Below, piece after piece: positions 13,810 to 24,849 of a stretch of 64,000 nucleotides of DNA (position 1 is the first letter of the stretch; every line of letters starts with the position of its first letter). This DNA is from Epiperipatus broadwayi (lineage: Eukaryota > Onychophora > Udeonychophora > Euonychophora > Peripatidae): the NCBI GenBank assembly GCA_028023455.1, contig JAQFVV010006547.1, forward strand, positions 558,001-622,000, written 5' to 3'. The notes under the pieces are model-generated. The model worked only from the letters and a program-made list of their open reading frames with translations, did not search any database and had not been told where the DNA came from. Position numbers and translations under genes: made by a program.

Positions 13810-13910
13810 TAAGTGAGAGTATTTCTTAAGTGATATAAATCCATATATATGCTGAAGGTGATTCTCTAGTGACTGTTTCAAATTAGAAAAAATCTATAAT
13901 AATTTGTTTA
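13810..13910. repeat. Partial diverged copy of the 13.4-kb fold-back element
   Basis: The order 'AAGTGAGAGTATT', 'AAGTGATA.AAATC.ATAT', 'GTGACTGTT.CAAATTA' and 'ATAATTTGTT' repeats that of 13,478-13,591, with many substitutions and without the left arm. This indicates at least two members of the family close together. Confidence 0.55.
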
Positions 13911-13911
13911 G

Positions 13912-15139
13912 TCTTTGTAGACTTGCCTCGTTAGTATGCATGCATATATATATATATTGTTACTTTACAAACACTGAATGGAAAAAAAATATGATTTGAT
14001 GCTTCTTATAGAATTGTCTTTCTGCATTTGTTAGAAAATATTTATTTGGGGTCTATTAAATTAAAATAACGGAACCATTATATTTAAAGAAAAGAAATAG
14101 TATTTCTACATAAATTTCAAATATTTCCATAAATATAAATTTTACCTCATTCTGAAATTGTAATTTATCATTTATTAGTCCTATTAACATTTAATACATT
14201 TCAAATTCATTATTAAATTTTTAAAGTGACTGGACCATATTTTATTTTAAGTATTTTTCTTTTTTTATATTAATATTTAAGTATTTGATACTTATCTTTA
14301 AAATAAATGATGTTTGTTACTTTGAAAGACAAACTTATTGTTTTGATTTGAATTCCAACAATTCTTATATTAATGGTATATATTTTTGTACTATTAAGTT
14401 TTTATATGCATGTTAATAATATTATGTTCTTAGTTCAAGTAAAATTAGATTTTTAGGAAAGATCGCCAAAAATCTTTTAAAATGAATATTTTAACAACGA
14501 GGAAAAAAAAGTAATTAATTGTGGTACTTTTTTAAGAATATAAACTTTATGAAATTATTCAGACTTTCAAATTAATTTTTGTATTGTTCACTTTATATTA
14601 TTACTTGTAATAATATCGTTAATAAGTATTTGTGAATAAACTTAAATGTCAGTATTCTGCATAAATTTATTATGTCTGCAAATGTAAACTTATAATTGAA
14701 ATTACTGCTTTTTTAAAGATGAAAGATTTTAGTCACATATGATGTGACCATGTTCTGAAGTTTGAATATCACTAAAATTTCTTATTTTATTAAGTTTTAT
14801 ATAAGCAGAAAATGTTTTTCTATATATCCAATTCGAGGCCAATCTAGTTTAACCATCAAATGATTAACCATTAAATGGATATTTAACTACATTTAGGTAG
14901 ATGACAAAGCAAGGAAGATAAATTATAAACCCTCATTACCTGACATTTGATGAACTTGATGACTAGTATGTTTTTCGTTAGTGTTTCTTCTTAGCAGGGG
15001 GAAGTTGGGAAGGTTTTTTACTCAGCAATGGTTTTTTCAAAATTTGTTTCTTTCATATTACAAAATGTGAATTAAATATTGTTGTATATCTTTTGTAATA
15101 TCTGTCTCTGTATATATTATCAGAGAAAGGAATTTTAGT
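13912..15139. other. AT-rich spacer, no gene seen
   Basis: It includes a (TA)n run at about 13,945-13,960. The final part, about 14,900-15,130, may hold the strongly decayed start of the LINE that follows, but I could not follow its frame. Confidence 0.5.
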
Positions 15140-17700
15140 AGAATAGATGAATGGATATATGTTTTTTTTCAAGATGCAGGTCAATCAGTGAAAGGCAAGT
15201 ACATATTATTGGATTTGCTGTAAAGCCTAATTTAGTATTTTCAATTGCTAGAATTCCTTATTATAACAATGAAAGTTTAATGATATTTAACTCATCTCAC
15301 ACAATTTTAATAACATTCATTTTATTAGTGCCTATGATCCAATCTTAACTTTTTAAAATTCGAAGAGGGGGAAGTTTTTATTTCTTGTTGGAGAGCAATG
15401 TTACGACAATGCTATTAAAATATTATGACTTTCTTTTTGGAGATTTTAATGTATGTGTTGGTACAATTAATAGATTTTGGCCAAAAGTTATTGGAAATAG
15501 TGATATTGATACTGTAAATTCAAATAGTTTATTATTGAATTTTTGCACAACACATGGATTGACTGTGATGTACACTTTATTTAGGCTGTAAAAGCATTAT
15601 AAAGAAAGATAGATGCACCTATGCTCAAACCAATGACATTTTATAGATTATAATATGATTAGGAGTCAGAATAAAAGAGAAGTTTGCATTGTTAGCTTTT
15701 ATAAGCATACATTATTGGACAGATTATGATTAGTATGCTCCAAGATTAAAAGATAGTTGCATTAAAAAATAAATATTATTACAGTCATAGTCACAAGCAA
15801 ATTGATGTTTATTGTTTAGAAGAATATACTATAGGTACTAGATTTCAACAATAAAATTGCTAATATGAATCTTCAGAACTGTCATATTATTGAAGCAATG
15901 AGTTCTCTTAAAAGAGTGCATTGTTATCATGATTGGTTTTCTGATATTATTAGTGATTTGATTAAAAGGAAACATGACATTTTTTGCTTGGCAGAATAAC
16001 AGATTAACTTGAGAAATAGTATTACAATCATATTGAATCAAGTAATGGCACTCTCTTACATCATGACAGTGATATTTTGAACTGGTGAAAGGAGTATTTT
16101 GATCATTTTTTGAATGATTCAAGAATTGAAATGATTTTTAATGATAGATACATTTTATCTATTCACTTAGGTTTGGAAACTAATCAAAACAGCTCTTTGT
16201 AATCTTAAAATCTGAAAGGCGGGCAGATCCTGATGAAATATGTGGAGAAGCTTCAAAATATGATGGTGGTATGTTAGCTTCAAAACTATTATAATTTTTT
16301 TAAGAACCTATGGAAATGAAATTGTATCAACTGATCTTAAAGATGCTTTTAGTGTTGCAGTTTTTAAAAGCAAAGCTCTCTTCAAGAGTTTAGTTGAGTA
16401 GGTTAATTGCAATCATAAATGAATGGTTATTAGAGAGTCATTGTGGTTTTTAGAGAATGAAGGAGCTTTATGGACATATTTTTTGTTGTCAGACAAATGT
16501 AGCAAAAGTGTCAGAAATAAAGAAATGATTTATATATTGGTTTTATTGATTTGATCAAAGCATTTCATTCAATTTATAGGACAGATCTTTGGCATTGTTT
16601 GAAATTAGTTGGATGTCCATCAAAGTTTATTCATATTGTACAGCTTCTACCCAATGGAATGAGAAGAATTATTATTACTACAGGTAGAAAATCTAATGAA
16701 AACTGGTATTAGATAATGATGTGTGCTTGTTGCAATATTGTTTTTAATTTTTATGACAGTGGTTATTGAAATATTTTATATGAGGTTTAATGAATCAATG
16801 GTCAAGGTTTGATATAGGTTTTATAGTGGAATTTTTAATTTGAATCAATAACTTTTTCTTTTGGGATTCTGCTTTACAGCATGTTGATGATTATGTTATT
16901 TTTATCAGTTTGGAAAATGATTTACAAAATGTACTTGTATTTTGAATGCAACATATAAAGGCTTTAGTTTATTAATTAATGTTTGAAGAGAAATCATCAG
17001 CAATCTTCGTCTTGAATAGTTACTAACTTGAGAATGTAAAGCAGTTTAAATATTTTGTATAAGTAGAAATGTGGGCTTAGATACTGAAGTATAATACAGA
17101 TTCTAGTACTGCTTTTAACATAGAATATAAAGTACTTTAAAAGAAAAATAAGCACTGCAACTTTATTAGCTGTGTATAAAACTGTTAATTTACTTTATTT
17201 ATTGCATGGAAGTAAAATTTGGATGTCCTATCTCTTTAATATAAAGATATTAAAAAATTTCCATTTTAGGATGCTCTGTGAAATTTTAAAAGTACCATTT
17301 CAAGATCATAAAACCAATCAATATTTGTTCAATTTGGTAGATATGATTTTAGCCTATTTGTAAAGACGCACCTTCATTTGATTAAATATGTCAAATGAAT
17401 GAACAATGCAATACTTCCTAGTGGGATGTTTAATTATGAGCTTCATATTGGTTTTTGTGGGAGTGCTAAACTTTAACTATATTATAAGGACTATCCCAAA
17501 GTCATTTTAAAGAAGTGCAATGTCAATTATTTTCAATGTGGAGATATAGAAGAGGAAAAATACAGTGGATAACTGTAATTAGATGTGATGTTGAAGGATT
17601 TTAAAAAGAAAAGTGTTCTAGTGAAGAAATTAAAGGACAAGTTTGTAAAATATCAAAGAAGTAGAAAAATGTCCTAGCATGTTCTACATGTGTTGAATTT
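15140..17700 (+). pseudogene. Decayed LINE (non-LTR retrotransposon): endonuclease, reverse transcriptase and C-terminal region
   Basis: Successive frames follow the order of a LINE polyprotein of the type often mislabelled 'craniofacial development protein 2-like' in invertebrate genomes. Near 15,151-15,348 the phrase GFAVKPNLV and the following residues resemble the APE-type endonuclease. Near 15,430-15,590 GDFNVCVGT is the conserved GDFNA motif, followed by an NSNSLLLNFC segment. Near 15,900 'HDWFSDIISDLI' fits the linker. At 16,210-16,300 a degraded 'GK..G.D.I..E' start of the reverse transcriptase is visible. At 16,530-16,640 FIDLIKAF and GCPSKFI match the palm. At 17,170-17,360 and 17,480-17,700 lie the C-terminal segments, including LKKCNV. 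Numerous stops and frameshifts make it non-functional. The clade assignment is not certain. Confidence 0.8.
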
Positions 17701-19657
17701 TGTGATTTACAGATTCATTGATATACTCATTATAAAACTTTTTTCTCTTTTTCTCCTTTTTTTAATTAGTTGTTAGAATGACTTTATTTCAGTAATCATT
17801 TAGTGTATACTCTGATATTTATGTACATATGAAGCGATAAATAGTTGTTGTTTTTTTTGTTTGATTTGTTTAGTAAATTAATGAATGAATTTTCATTTTT
17901 TCTGATTTGTGTTTACACATGAAAGTGCATGCAGTGGAGCCATGATATACACTATATTTGTTCCAAGCTCCTCATTTATCATTGGCAAGCTTGTTTATTG
18001 TATGGTAAGTGTACAGTATGGTATTTTTTTCAATATATATATATATATAAAGTGGTGATACAAATTGATTGTTTACTCAATTTCTCTTAACAGTCATCCA
18101 GATCGAATAACCTGTACAAGGGCACCACTAGGCAGATTGCCTAGCACAAGACCAAGACAATTCTTTCCAGGTTATAGTGTTTATTTATTTAGTTTATAAC
18201 ATGCTTATTAAACTCAAAGTAACTGATGCCAGACAAATACAGGAAATAACCAGAATATGTTGAGCAAAAATAACCAAAATGAATTTATATAAATATACAA
18301 GAAAATTTTATTTAAGAATAACCTTTATTAAGCTTTTCACAGTATGCACACTCAATACGAATTCAGACATGATCTTTAAATAGGTTTCCTAATTAGTATT
18401 CTTTCCTATTCTCATTATGCAACAATGCATTGAATAACATTGGTTTCTTGTTTCTATCCTGAGGATATACACTTAGCAATAATCCACAGATCAGTGCAGA
18501 CCCAAGTTTACCATTAGAATCCCACTCCAAGTAGCATTACTAATAACAAGCATATATATTTTAGTGAGCAGCTTATTTTGCCTATGCGAAAATCTCTACT
18601 TTGACTTAAAATGTTATTTAATTTTAACTAATGACAATAATATGACTACAAGTATCTTTGTGTCTTTTATGATCACCTTATCCCTTTACATTTCTACTTA
18701 AATTTGATTATTCTGCAATCTTAATTAAGATCAGTCTGAACCAAACTCTTTGGCATACATTACACACATCATATAACCATACAGGTCACACAAAGAACAT
18801 TAATAATAAAGTGAAATGTTAAACATGACAATCATTTTAGCATCAAAGATATAAGTAAAATATTTAAGTACACATCACATTTTATTGTTGAGAGGTTATA
18901 ACCTGGCTAATAGTTTGTTACCTTTAAACAGAATCACTAATTGAATTAAATGTAATAAAATTCAATGGTTTTAATATAACAGTTTATATTTACCTGTTTT
19001 TTTTTTACTGTGCTTTGAAAGATGCCGAAGTTAGCATCAACTATCTGGTTCAAACAAAAATATGGCTGTCAGAACACCTCAATCATTCCTTGGTGCACTG
19101 ATCCAGGTTTGAATTCATTTTTCTACTTGTTGAGCCTGGGCAAGCTGGTTCTTTTCTTTTATCCTATTATGGCCTCAGCTAGCTTGTTGGCCTCCATCAT
19201 TCTATGCACAATAAATCCCTTGATGACATTTAGAGAAAACATTGGGGAAGAATCCACCCAGGAGAGATTTTTAAGACTAGCTGGACAAAATTTTAGTTTT
19301 CTTTTTGCTCCTCATAATTCTACTTTTTCTAGATTAATTTCTTCCAAAAAAAAAAAAAAAAATTTAAAAACAAAAAGAGTTTGTATCTTCCACACCTTTC
19401 ACTTCCAATTATTTTTCCATTTAATTTGGTTTCACACTTTCTGACTATTTTTGGAAACAGTGGCAAATGAAGATTCTTTTGTTTCATAGTTTGGCTTGTG
19501 GATTTAATTTTTTTTTTTTTAAATGTCCTGCATGATTATGCAAAGACACAATAGAGACTTTTTTATAATTTTTTTTTCATTATCAATTTTTGCATCTACT
19601 TTAATCCCCAGCAATAGACCTTGATTTATAAATCTTGCTTCCTTTCTTTATTTCCTT

Positions 19658-19690
<33 letters not shown>

Positions 19691-21500
19691 TATAAGTTAC
19701 TATTATAATATATATATATATATATAGTAATTAAAATACATAAATATAAAAGAAAGTGTGTATTTAAATAATGAAATAATTTGATAGAACAATTATCAGA
19801 TAATAAAAAATTAATCAAACTTGAAAACTTGAGTCTTTAGAAAGATAAAATTTTATAAAAAAATGGTTATATATACAAGTACACACATACATTCTATAAT
19901 TTTCAAGTTTTATATATTTTAACCCTACCTTACTTTTAAAATAATTAAAAAACCCAAAACTGTAATATAATCTATTTACATATGAGATGGCGGAAAATAC
20001 CATTACAATATATATATAACCGATGCTCTATGTGTATGATATATATATATATAAACTAATATTATAATATAAGCAAATTTTTTAAAAATAATTTTAATAA
20101 GAATAAATTGAGAAAACATATTTTTTGTGTGTGTGTGTTCAATCATTCACAATTCTGTTTCATCACAATTAAATGTCTGTTGCAGACATTTTTTCATTTA
20201 ATATTTTTTTAAAATTTTAATGTAAATGAAGTGATAGTTTTGACATTGGCAGATGCAGTTTTATTTGTGATTTTAACATTTTTAAGACTGTAATGTTTTT
20301 GAAATTTATACAACCATCTCCCATTTGCAATAACACCTTGGAAATGTATGATCCAGATTCTCAGCTAAATTCTTCTTAGAAATAAGACTTTCTGATGTAA
20401 TACAAGACTGTCAACTGCTATGTTTTTATGATTCATATAATTACATTATATATTTAGGATTTTTTACATTTTAACCAAAAAACATCTCTTATTTTGATAC
20501 AACTTCAGCCGTTTAGGAAGGGTCAGAAGTCTGTTTCTGTCTTTTTATTATTTGTCTGATTGATGACTCATTTTTTAAAAATATACAGCCAATTTCAGAA
20601 TATGAATTCTTACTTTTCCTTATTATATCAATAATTTTTTTTCTCATTTAATGAAAGTATTTTATTATTTTTTGAATTTATCTTTCATTGTAATACAACA
20701 CATTATTAAAAATATGCTATCATATACTATAAAAAATACCTATTGGAAGAAAAAAAAACAACCATAAAAAAAACATTTTGTATGTACTTATAATTACATT
20801 AATGAATTCTTCTTTAATTCATTAAGAAATTCACCTTTGAGACTTAAAAACATTATATTTAGCAAGAAAAAATGACCACAGCTATACTGACATTTGCGAA
20901 ATTTAATAAGTTTATGAATTTCATTATTTTTTTAATTTGTTTATTTACAGTTTTTTTTTTTATACATTTATTTACATTTTTTTTTGTCAAATAGCATGTA
21001 ATTGAAGTTATCTAGTTTGATATTGTTCATGCAGTCTCTGTAAATATGAATAGATAATGGATATTTTTATGTAATTAAAGTCATTGATATAATACTACAA
21101 AGTGATAAAAACAATTAATGAATAACTTATATTTATTATTTTTTGTTGTTAATAAAAAAACAAAAATTAAAAAATACACACACAAAACTCAGGTGGATAA
21201 AAAAAACCTTTAAATTAATGAGATATATTTGTAGTTTTTTTTTTTTTTATTATTGAAAGTAGATGCATAATGACCAGGAATGTTTGTTATTTTGTAGAAC
21301 CTTTTATTTAAAGATTTTGTTAAGCCAAACATCTACTAAATTTGGTTAGTTTTTAGAACTATTCTGTTTAGGGTTTATTATCACTTTTAGGTCAATCATT
21401 TTGTTAGATTTTTCACGCCTATTACGGGTGATATGTATTGAAAATTGATACATGAAACATTTTTGGGGGGTTTTGGCAGAAAAACATTGAAAAAGAAACA
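17701..21500. other. Spacer with TA arrays, no gene seen
   Basis: Mostly AT-rich. Long (TA)n arrays lie at 18,030-18,050 and 19,655-19,727. The 140-codon open frame at 19,022-19,444 contains a 16-base A-run and shows no domain. The part from about 18,080 to 19,480 is somewhat less AT-rich, but nothing in it was recognised. Confidence 0.5.
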
Positions 21501-21522
21501 ATCAATTTCTTTCTGATTTTTT

Positions 21523-21528
21523 TTTATT
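21523..21528 (-). promoter_or_regulatory. Possible polyadenylation signal (AATAAA)
   Basis: AATAAA is present on the minus strand about 215 bp downstream of the stop of the candidate exon at 21,742. The hexamer is common by chance in AT-rich DNA, so it only supports the exon weakly. Confidence 0.2.
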
Positions 21529-21741
21529 AAGGAAAAAAAATGCAGGTGACTGATCACCCGCAACATGATGTAAATACATTTGTTTAAAGAAATCTTGAGA
21601 TCATACCACAGCCAATAACCCTAGTCTTCTCCATTGACTCATAAGAGTCTTTGAATTGCCAAGTCCTTTAATTCACAGATCATTAAAACTTTATCCATGT
21701 TGCCATATCTTTATATAAACGACATCTATGGAATTCATACT

Positions 21742-21925
21742 TTAAACTGTTTCTGAATTTCCATCACTTTCCTGTTCCAAGTCTTCTTCAAAATTTTCCT
21801 CTTGTGAGCTTATTTCTTCATTGTCTGTGATTTCTTCTGTTTCATCAGTACACACAGGGCTAGTACTAATTTGTTGCTCCATTTTCTTTGGACAGCCATC
21901 TACTTTCTGATTGTTTGAGAAAATT
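21742..21925 (-). CDS. Candidate terminal coding exon of an unidentified host gene (acidic C-terminus)
   Basis: The minus-strand frame ending at 21,742 encodes a hydrophilic tail very rich in Glu and Asp, with TEEITDNEEISSQEENFEED in its second half and a C-terminus ending SETV. This composition is unlike the K/I/F/L-rich chance frames elsewhere in the window. A good 3' splice acceptor, GTTGTTTCACAG, lies immediately upstream on the minus strand (AG at 21,926-21,927), so the ATG at 21,939 need not be a real start. The exon would then cover 21,925-21,742. AATAAA occurs on the minus strand at 21,523-21,528, about 215 bp past the stop, as a possible polyadenylation signal. The final S-E-T-V fits the class I PDZ-ligand pattern (S/T-X-V). 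I recognise no family and see no other exon of the gene here. Confidence 0.35.
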
Positions 21926-21939
21926 CTGTGAAACAACAT

Positions 21940-22470
21940 TTTAATTCAAAGTATGCATCAAATTTATTACTTAACATTTTTATTAATGTTCATAAACATT
22001 CACGGACTTCCCTGGATGTTTAAATAATCCCAGAGCACATATTAAATAATTACCCTTAATCATTTATGAATGGCAGTTTCTTAGTTTTATATATGTGTAT
22101 CATAATAAAATCATTATTATTTTCAAATATTTCATAATGACAATAAAAAATATTAATGAAATGATACTTTCATTTAACTTTTTCTGACATTGAATGTTTT
22201 CATCCAAGTAAAAGAAATTCATTCAGTAATGTTTTATCAAGTATAAAAAGAGATTCTGTTTAAATAATAATTGCTGCTTTTAGATTATTATTACTTGCCA
22301 GTGATTTATAGACAACTGCTTTCAATAAAGAATTTTATGTATTACTTTACACTAAAATTAATTGTTTCAAATATTAATCAGTAGAGCACACTAAGTTATT
22401 TATTTAGGAAAAGTCATTTTATCAAAATCATAGAATTGTCAGGGAAATAGAAATAAAAAAGAAAATTTCA
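21940..22470. other. AT-rich spacer (possible intron of the minus-strand candidate gene)
   Basis: No open frame or repeat seen. If the exon at 21.74-21.93 kb is real, this would be its upstream intron. Confidence 0.4.
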
Positions 22471-22540
22471 GCGTTGGTGGCCGAGTGGTTAGCACAGCTG
22501 CCTTACAAGCAGTTGTCCCGATTCGCTTCCCGGTTGATGC
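22471..22540 (+). repeat. tRNA-like sequence (tRNA pseudogene or SINE head)
   Basis: Seventy bases begin GCGTTGGTGGCCGAGTGGTT, which contains a strong box A (TGGCCGAGTGG). An anticodon-arm-like hairpin follows, with CTGC/GCAG around the loop CTTACAA (apparent anticodon TAC). The T-arm GATTCGCTTCC matches box B (GGTTCGANTCC) imperfectly, with two mismatches. The ends GCGTTGG and TTGATGC can pair if G-U pairs are allowed. The damaged T-arm argues against a working tRNA gene. It could be the head of a tRNA-derived SINE; only a short A-rich stretch follows. Confidence 0.55.
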
Positions 22541-23020
22541 TTTGACACATTAAAAAAAGAAAATCTCCTTATAGTTTCAGTTATCTATGGAACGATACAG
22601 TTCTCTCTGAAGTTTGTTTTGCAAAATTCCAGCATTGATAATTCATATATATTTTTATCTTTTATACAAAATACAAAAAAAAAGTAAAATAATGACAATA
22701 ATTTGACTACTACATTGCATAACATTAAGAGAAGTTTTTAGGTACACTGAAATGCATAAAGTTAAAAGGAATTGTATCTAAAATTTCAAAGTTTAGCATT
22801 AATTGTGTGTTCAATGCAGAAGTTAAATTAAAAATTAGGGGTGATTTAGAGTTGTATGTCTATGCCAAATTCTTAAGATATTCATGATGTGGCTTGAATA
22901 AGATTGAAACTTAAGTAATATGTTATTTAGTAACGTTTCTGGTTTATTATTTTATTTCCAAGTTGTATCTGAAACTCATTAGGTTAGTATGGATAAAAAA
23001 GTATTAAACCATTAAGCATC
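22541..23020. other. AT-rich spacer, no gene seen
   Basis: Nothing recognised beyond an A-rich run after the tRNA-like sequence. Confidence 0.5.
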
Positions 23021-23022
23021 AC

Positions 23023-23118
23023 ATGATCACATTTCCTATACTAGCACATTAATTGTTGATAAACAGAGCAAAACACAGGTGGCAATACTGTATGGAGAGC
23101 TTTGCTCTGTTGATAAAA
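23023..23118 (-). mobile_element. Second, shorter copy of the 9.0-kb fold-back family
   Basis: On the plus strand, CATGATCAC, 'TACTAGCACATTAATTGTTG' and then AAACAGAGCAAAAC correspond to the reverse complement of 9085-9160. The right side keeps TACTGTATGGAGAG followed by CTTTGCTCTGTT. The left arm lacks the 'CTCTCCATACAGTA' part, so only about 14 bp of arm can still pair. The copy has an internal deletion. Confidence 0.7.
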
Positions 23119-24165
23119 AAGTATGTAGTAAAAAAATGTTTGGATTTTAGTATTTGCTTACGTGTTTGAATATTGAATACTTAATTTTGAATACAAGATT
23201 TATGAAGGATCTCAAATTATTTTACGACAAATTACATTGTTAAAAATAAAAATGCGTGTAATTATTAATTTATAAATTATTATTTTTTAAAAAAGATAAT
23301 ATCATTAGGAGAATTAATAGAGATTGTACAATTTTATAAGTCATACGCAATATGGTAGACAATTGAAAATATGAATTAAAGAAATGAGTGAAAAAATGAA
23401 TAGTCAATTGTTACAATAATTTTGCAATAAGTGAACGAAAGAATAATTGGTAGTCTGAGATGAAGAAACAAAATTATAAGAAAGAAATCATGCTTGAATT
23501 TTCTACTTTGAATTATTTATTAAAAGAAAAAATGATTAAAATTTTATCCATTATCTAAATATTCTTATCGCTATTTCTATTATTAGTAATTTAATTTTAA
23601 ATTTATATGCGTTATAATGATGATTGAAAATTATCATTTTAATATTATTTAATCAATATTATTCGATTAGTAGACTATTAATTAATCTTGCGTTATATTT
23701 AAGATTATATATAGTAGCCTATGCAAAATTTAAAGATTAATTTTATGATGTAATTCTGACATTTGAATAAGCTTTGCATATAGTTCATTGATTTTTTTTT
23801 TAATTTACACAAAGCATTTAAACCATTTGGTTTATTCCCAATAGATACTTATTTGATTTGAACGTCCTCAAGTTTAGATAGATAGAATTTCGGTAAAGAA
23901 GGAATTGAAATTATTGAGTAACGAGTGGGGGTACGGGACGGACGTGTATTCTGTTATTTTTAAATCTGAAATCTCGATAGCATTGTAAGCCTTTGTCAAA
24001 TAAGAATATAATTTATTTATAAATTTTTTTAAAAAAAAAAACTTTTTCAAAATGATCATTTCTTTCTTAAGAATATAATTTATCCTGATCTTAATAAGTT
24101 TTTTTAGTCATTCATTAGTTTAGAGGTTATTCACTTAATGAATAATATTTTTTTAGTTTAATTTT
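23119..24165. other. AT-rich spacer, no gene seen
   Basis: No recognised feature. The 61-codon minus-strand frame at 23,874-24,059 starts in a poly-lysine/phenylalanine tract and has no motif. Confidence 0.55.
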
Positions 24166-24285
24166 ACTAGACCATTATCATGCAAGGTAGGGACTAGTTT
24201 CTATTCTAGCCTTTGTGGAGGGGTGTAATCATAAAGATATGACCAAAGATATATATTAAAATATATGTGATCTCCAAGATGCACA

Positions 24286-24311
24286 TTTCATGCTGAATCA
24301 GCACTCATCAA
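24286..24311 (-). ncRNA. Hammerhead-ribozyme-like core, left copy
   Basis: The minus-strand order is TTGATGA, GTGCT, loop GATTC, AGCAT, GAAA. It follows the hammerhead pattern CUGAUGA, stem II, GAAA, with a C-to-T change in the first box and a G-U pair closing stem II. Catalysis is doubtful; a match to the fold is all that is visible. Confidence 0.3.
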
Positions 24312-24368
24312 TGGGCCCAGATCAAAATCTTTATCATTGTCCAGTTCCTATGTTTAGATAGTCAATTA

Positions 24369-24527
24369 CTGCAGCCCTCACAATATTGACACAAACCACT
24401 TAATGGAAGTATATTAATAACTTTTATTTAATGAATATTTCTATAATGCAATTTTTATTACATCATTCTTACACAAGGTTATGAATATACTTGTATTAAG
24501 TGGTTAGTGTGAAAGTTGTGAGGGCAG
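24369..24527. mobile_element. Tc1/mariner-type MITE with TA target duplication
   Basis: This 159-bp element starts CTGCAGCCCTCACAA and ends TTGTGAGGGCAG, flanked on both sides by TA (24,367-24,368 and 24,528-24,529). The inverted halves extend about 55 bp inward ('ACCACTTAAT..AAGTATATT' and its complement). The TA flanks and hairpin shape fit a non-autonomous Tc1/mariner element. It lies inside the left short-repeat cluster, so it inserted after that cluster. Confidence 0.8.
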
Positions 24528-24849
24528 TAAGTTTGACACATCAATTAATCTGTAATATTGGAATACAGTTATAATGTATATATTTAATCTAGGTGTGATT
24601 AAAAGTGATTTGAATCCAGACTTTCAAACTCTTTGCAGCTATCCACTCTATCCAATATTAAGTTCTTAGATGTTAGGGGGTCAGATTGATTTAAAGTCAA
24701 CATGGGTATGACTATAATATTGACATTATCAAGGGTTTTGAGGTTTTCTTCAGCAGATTTTCAGTGATATAGATAGCTGAAGACTCTGACAGTGGAGAAG
24801 AATGAAGCTTGTCCATTAAAGTATATAGATTTGCTATCTTAAGATAAGC

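Larger units (their letters stand above)
24170..24665 (-). repeat. Left cluster of a tRNA-like plus hammerhead-like short repeat (interrupted by a MITE)
   Basis: Read on the minus strand, a tRNA-like part comes first (about 24,665-24,597: 'ATATTGGATAGAGTGGAT', then a box-B-like GGATTCAAATC). A hammerhead-like core follows at 24,311-24,286 (TTGATGA, GTGCT, loop, AGCAT, GAAA), then a tail 'GATTACACCCCTCCACAAAG' at about 24,210-24,230. The same modules occur on the plus strand at 27,880-28,250. A TA-flanked MITE (24,369-24,527) separates the tRNA-like part from the hammerhead-like part. Confidence 0.7.

Noticed and set aside
19022-19444. 140-codon open frame
   Set aside because: No domain or family resemblance, an A-run inside the frame, and no splice or start context. 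It is probably chance.
22471-22540. Functional tRNA-Val (TAC) gene
   Set aside because: The T-arm and box B are damaged and acceptor pairing needs several G-U pairs. A pseudogene or SINE head is more likely.
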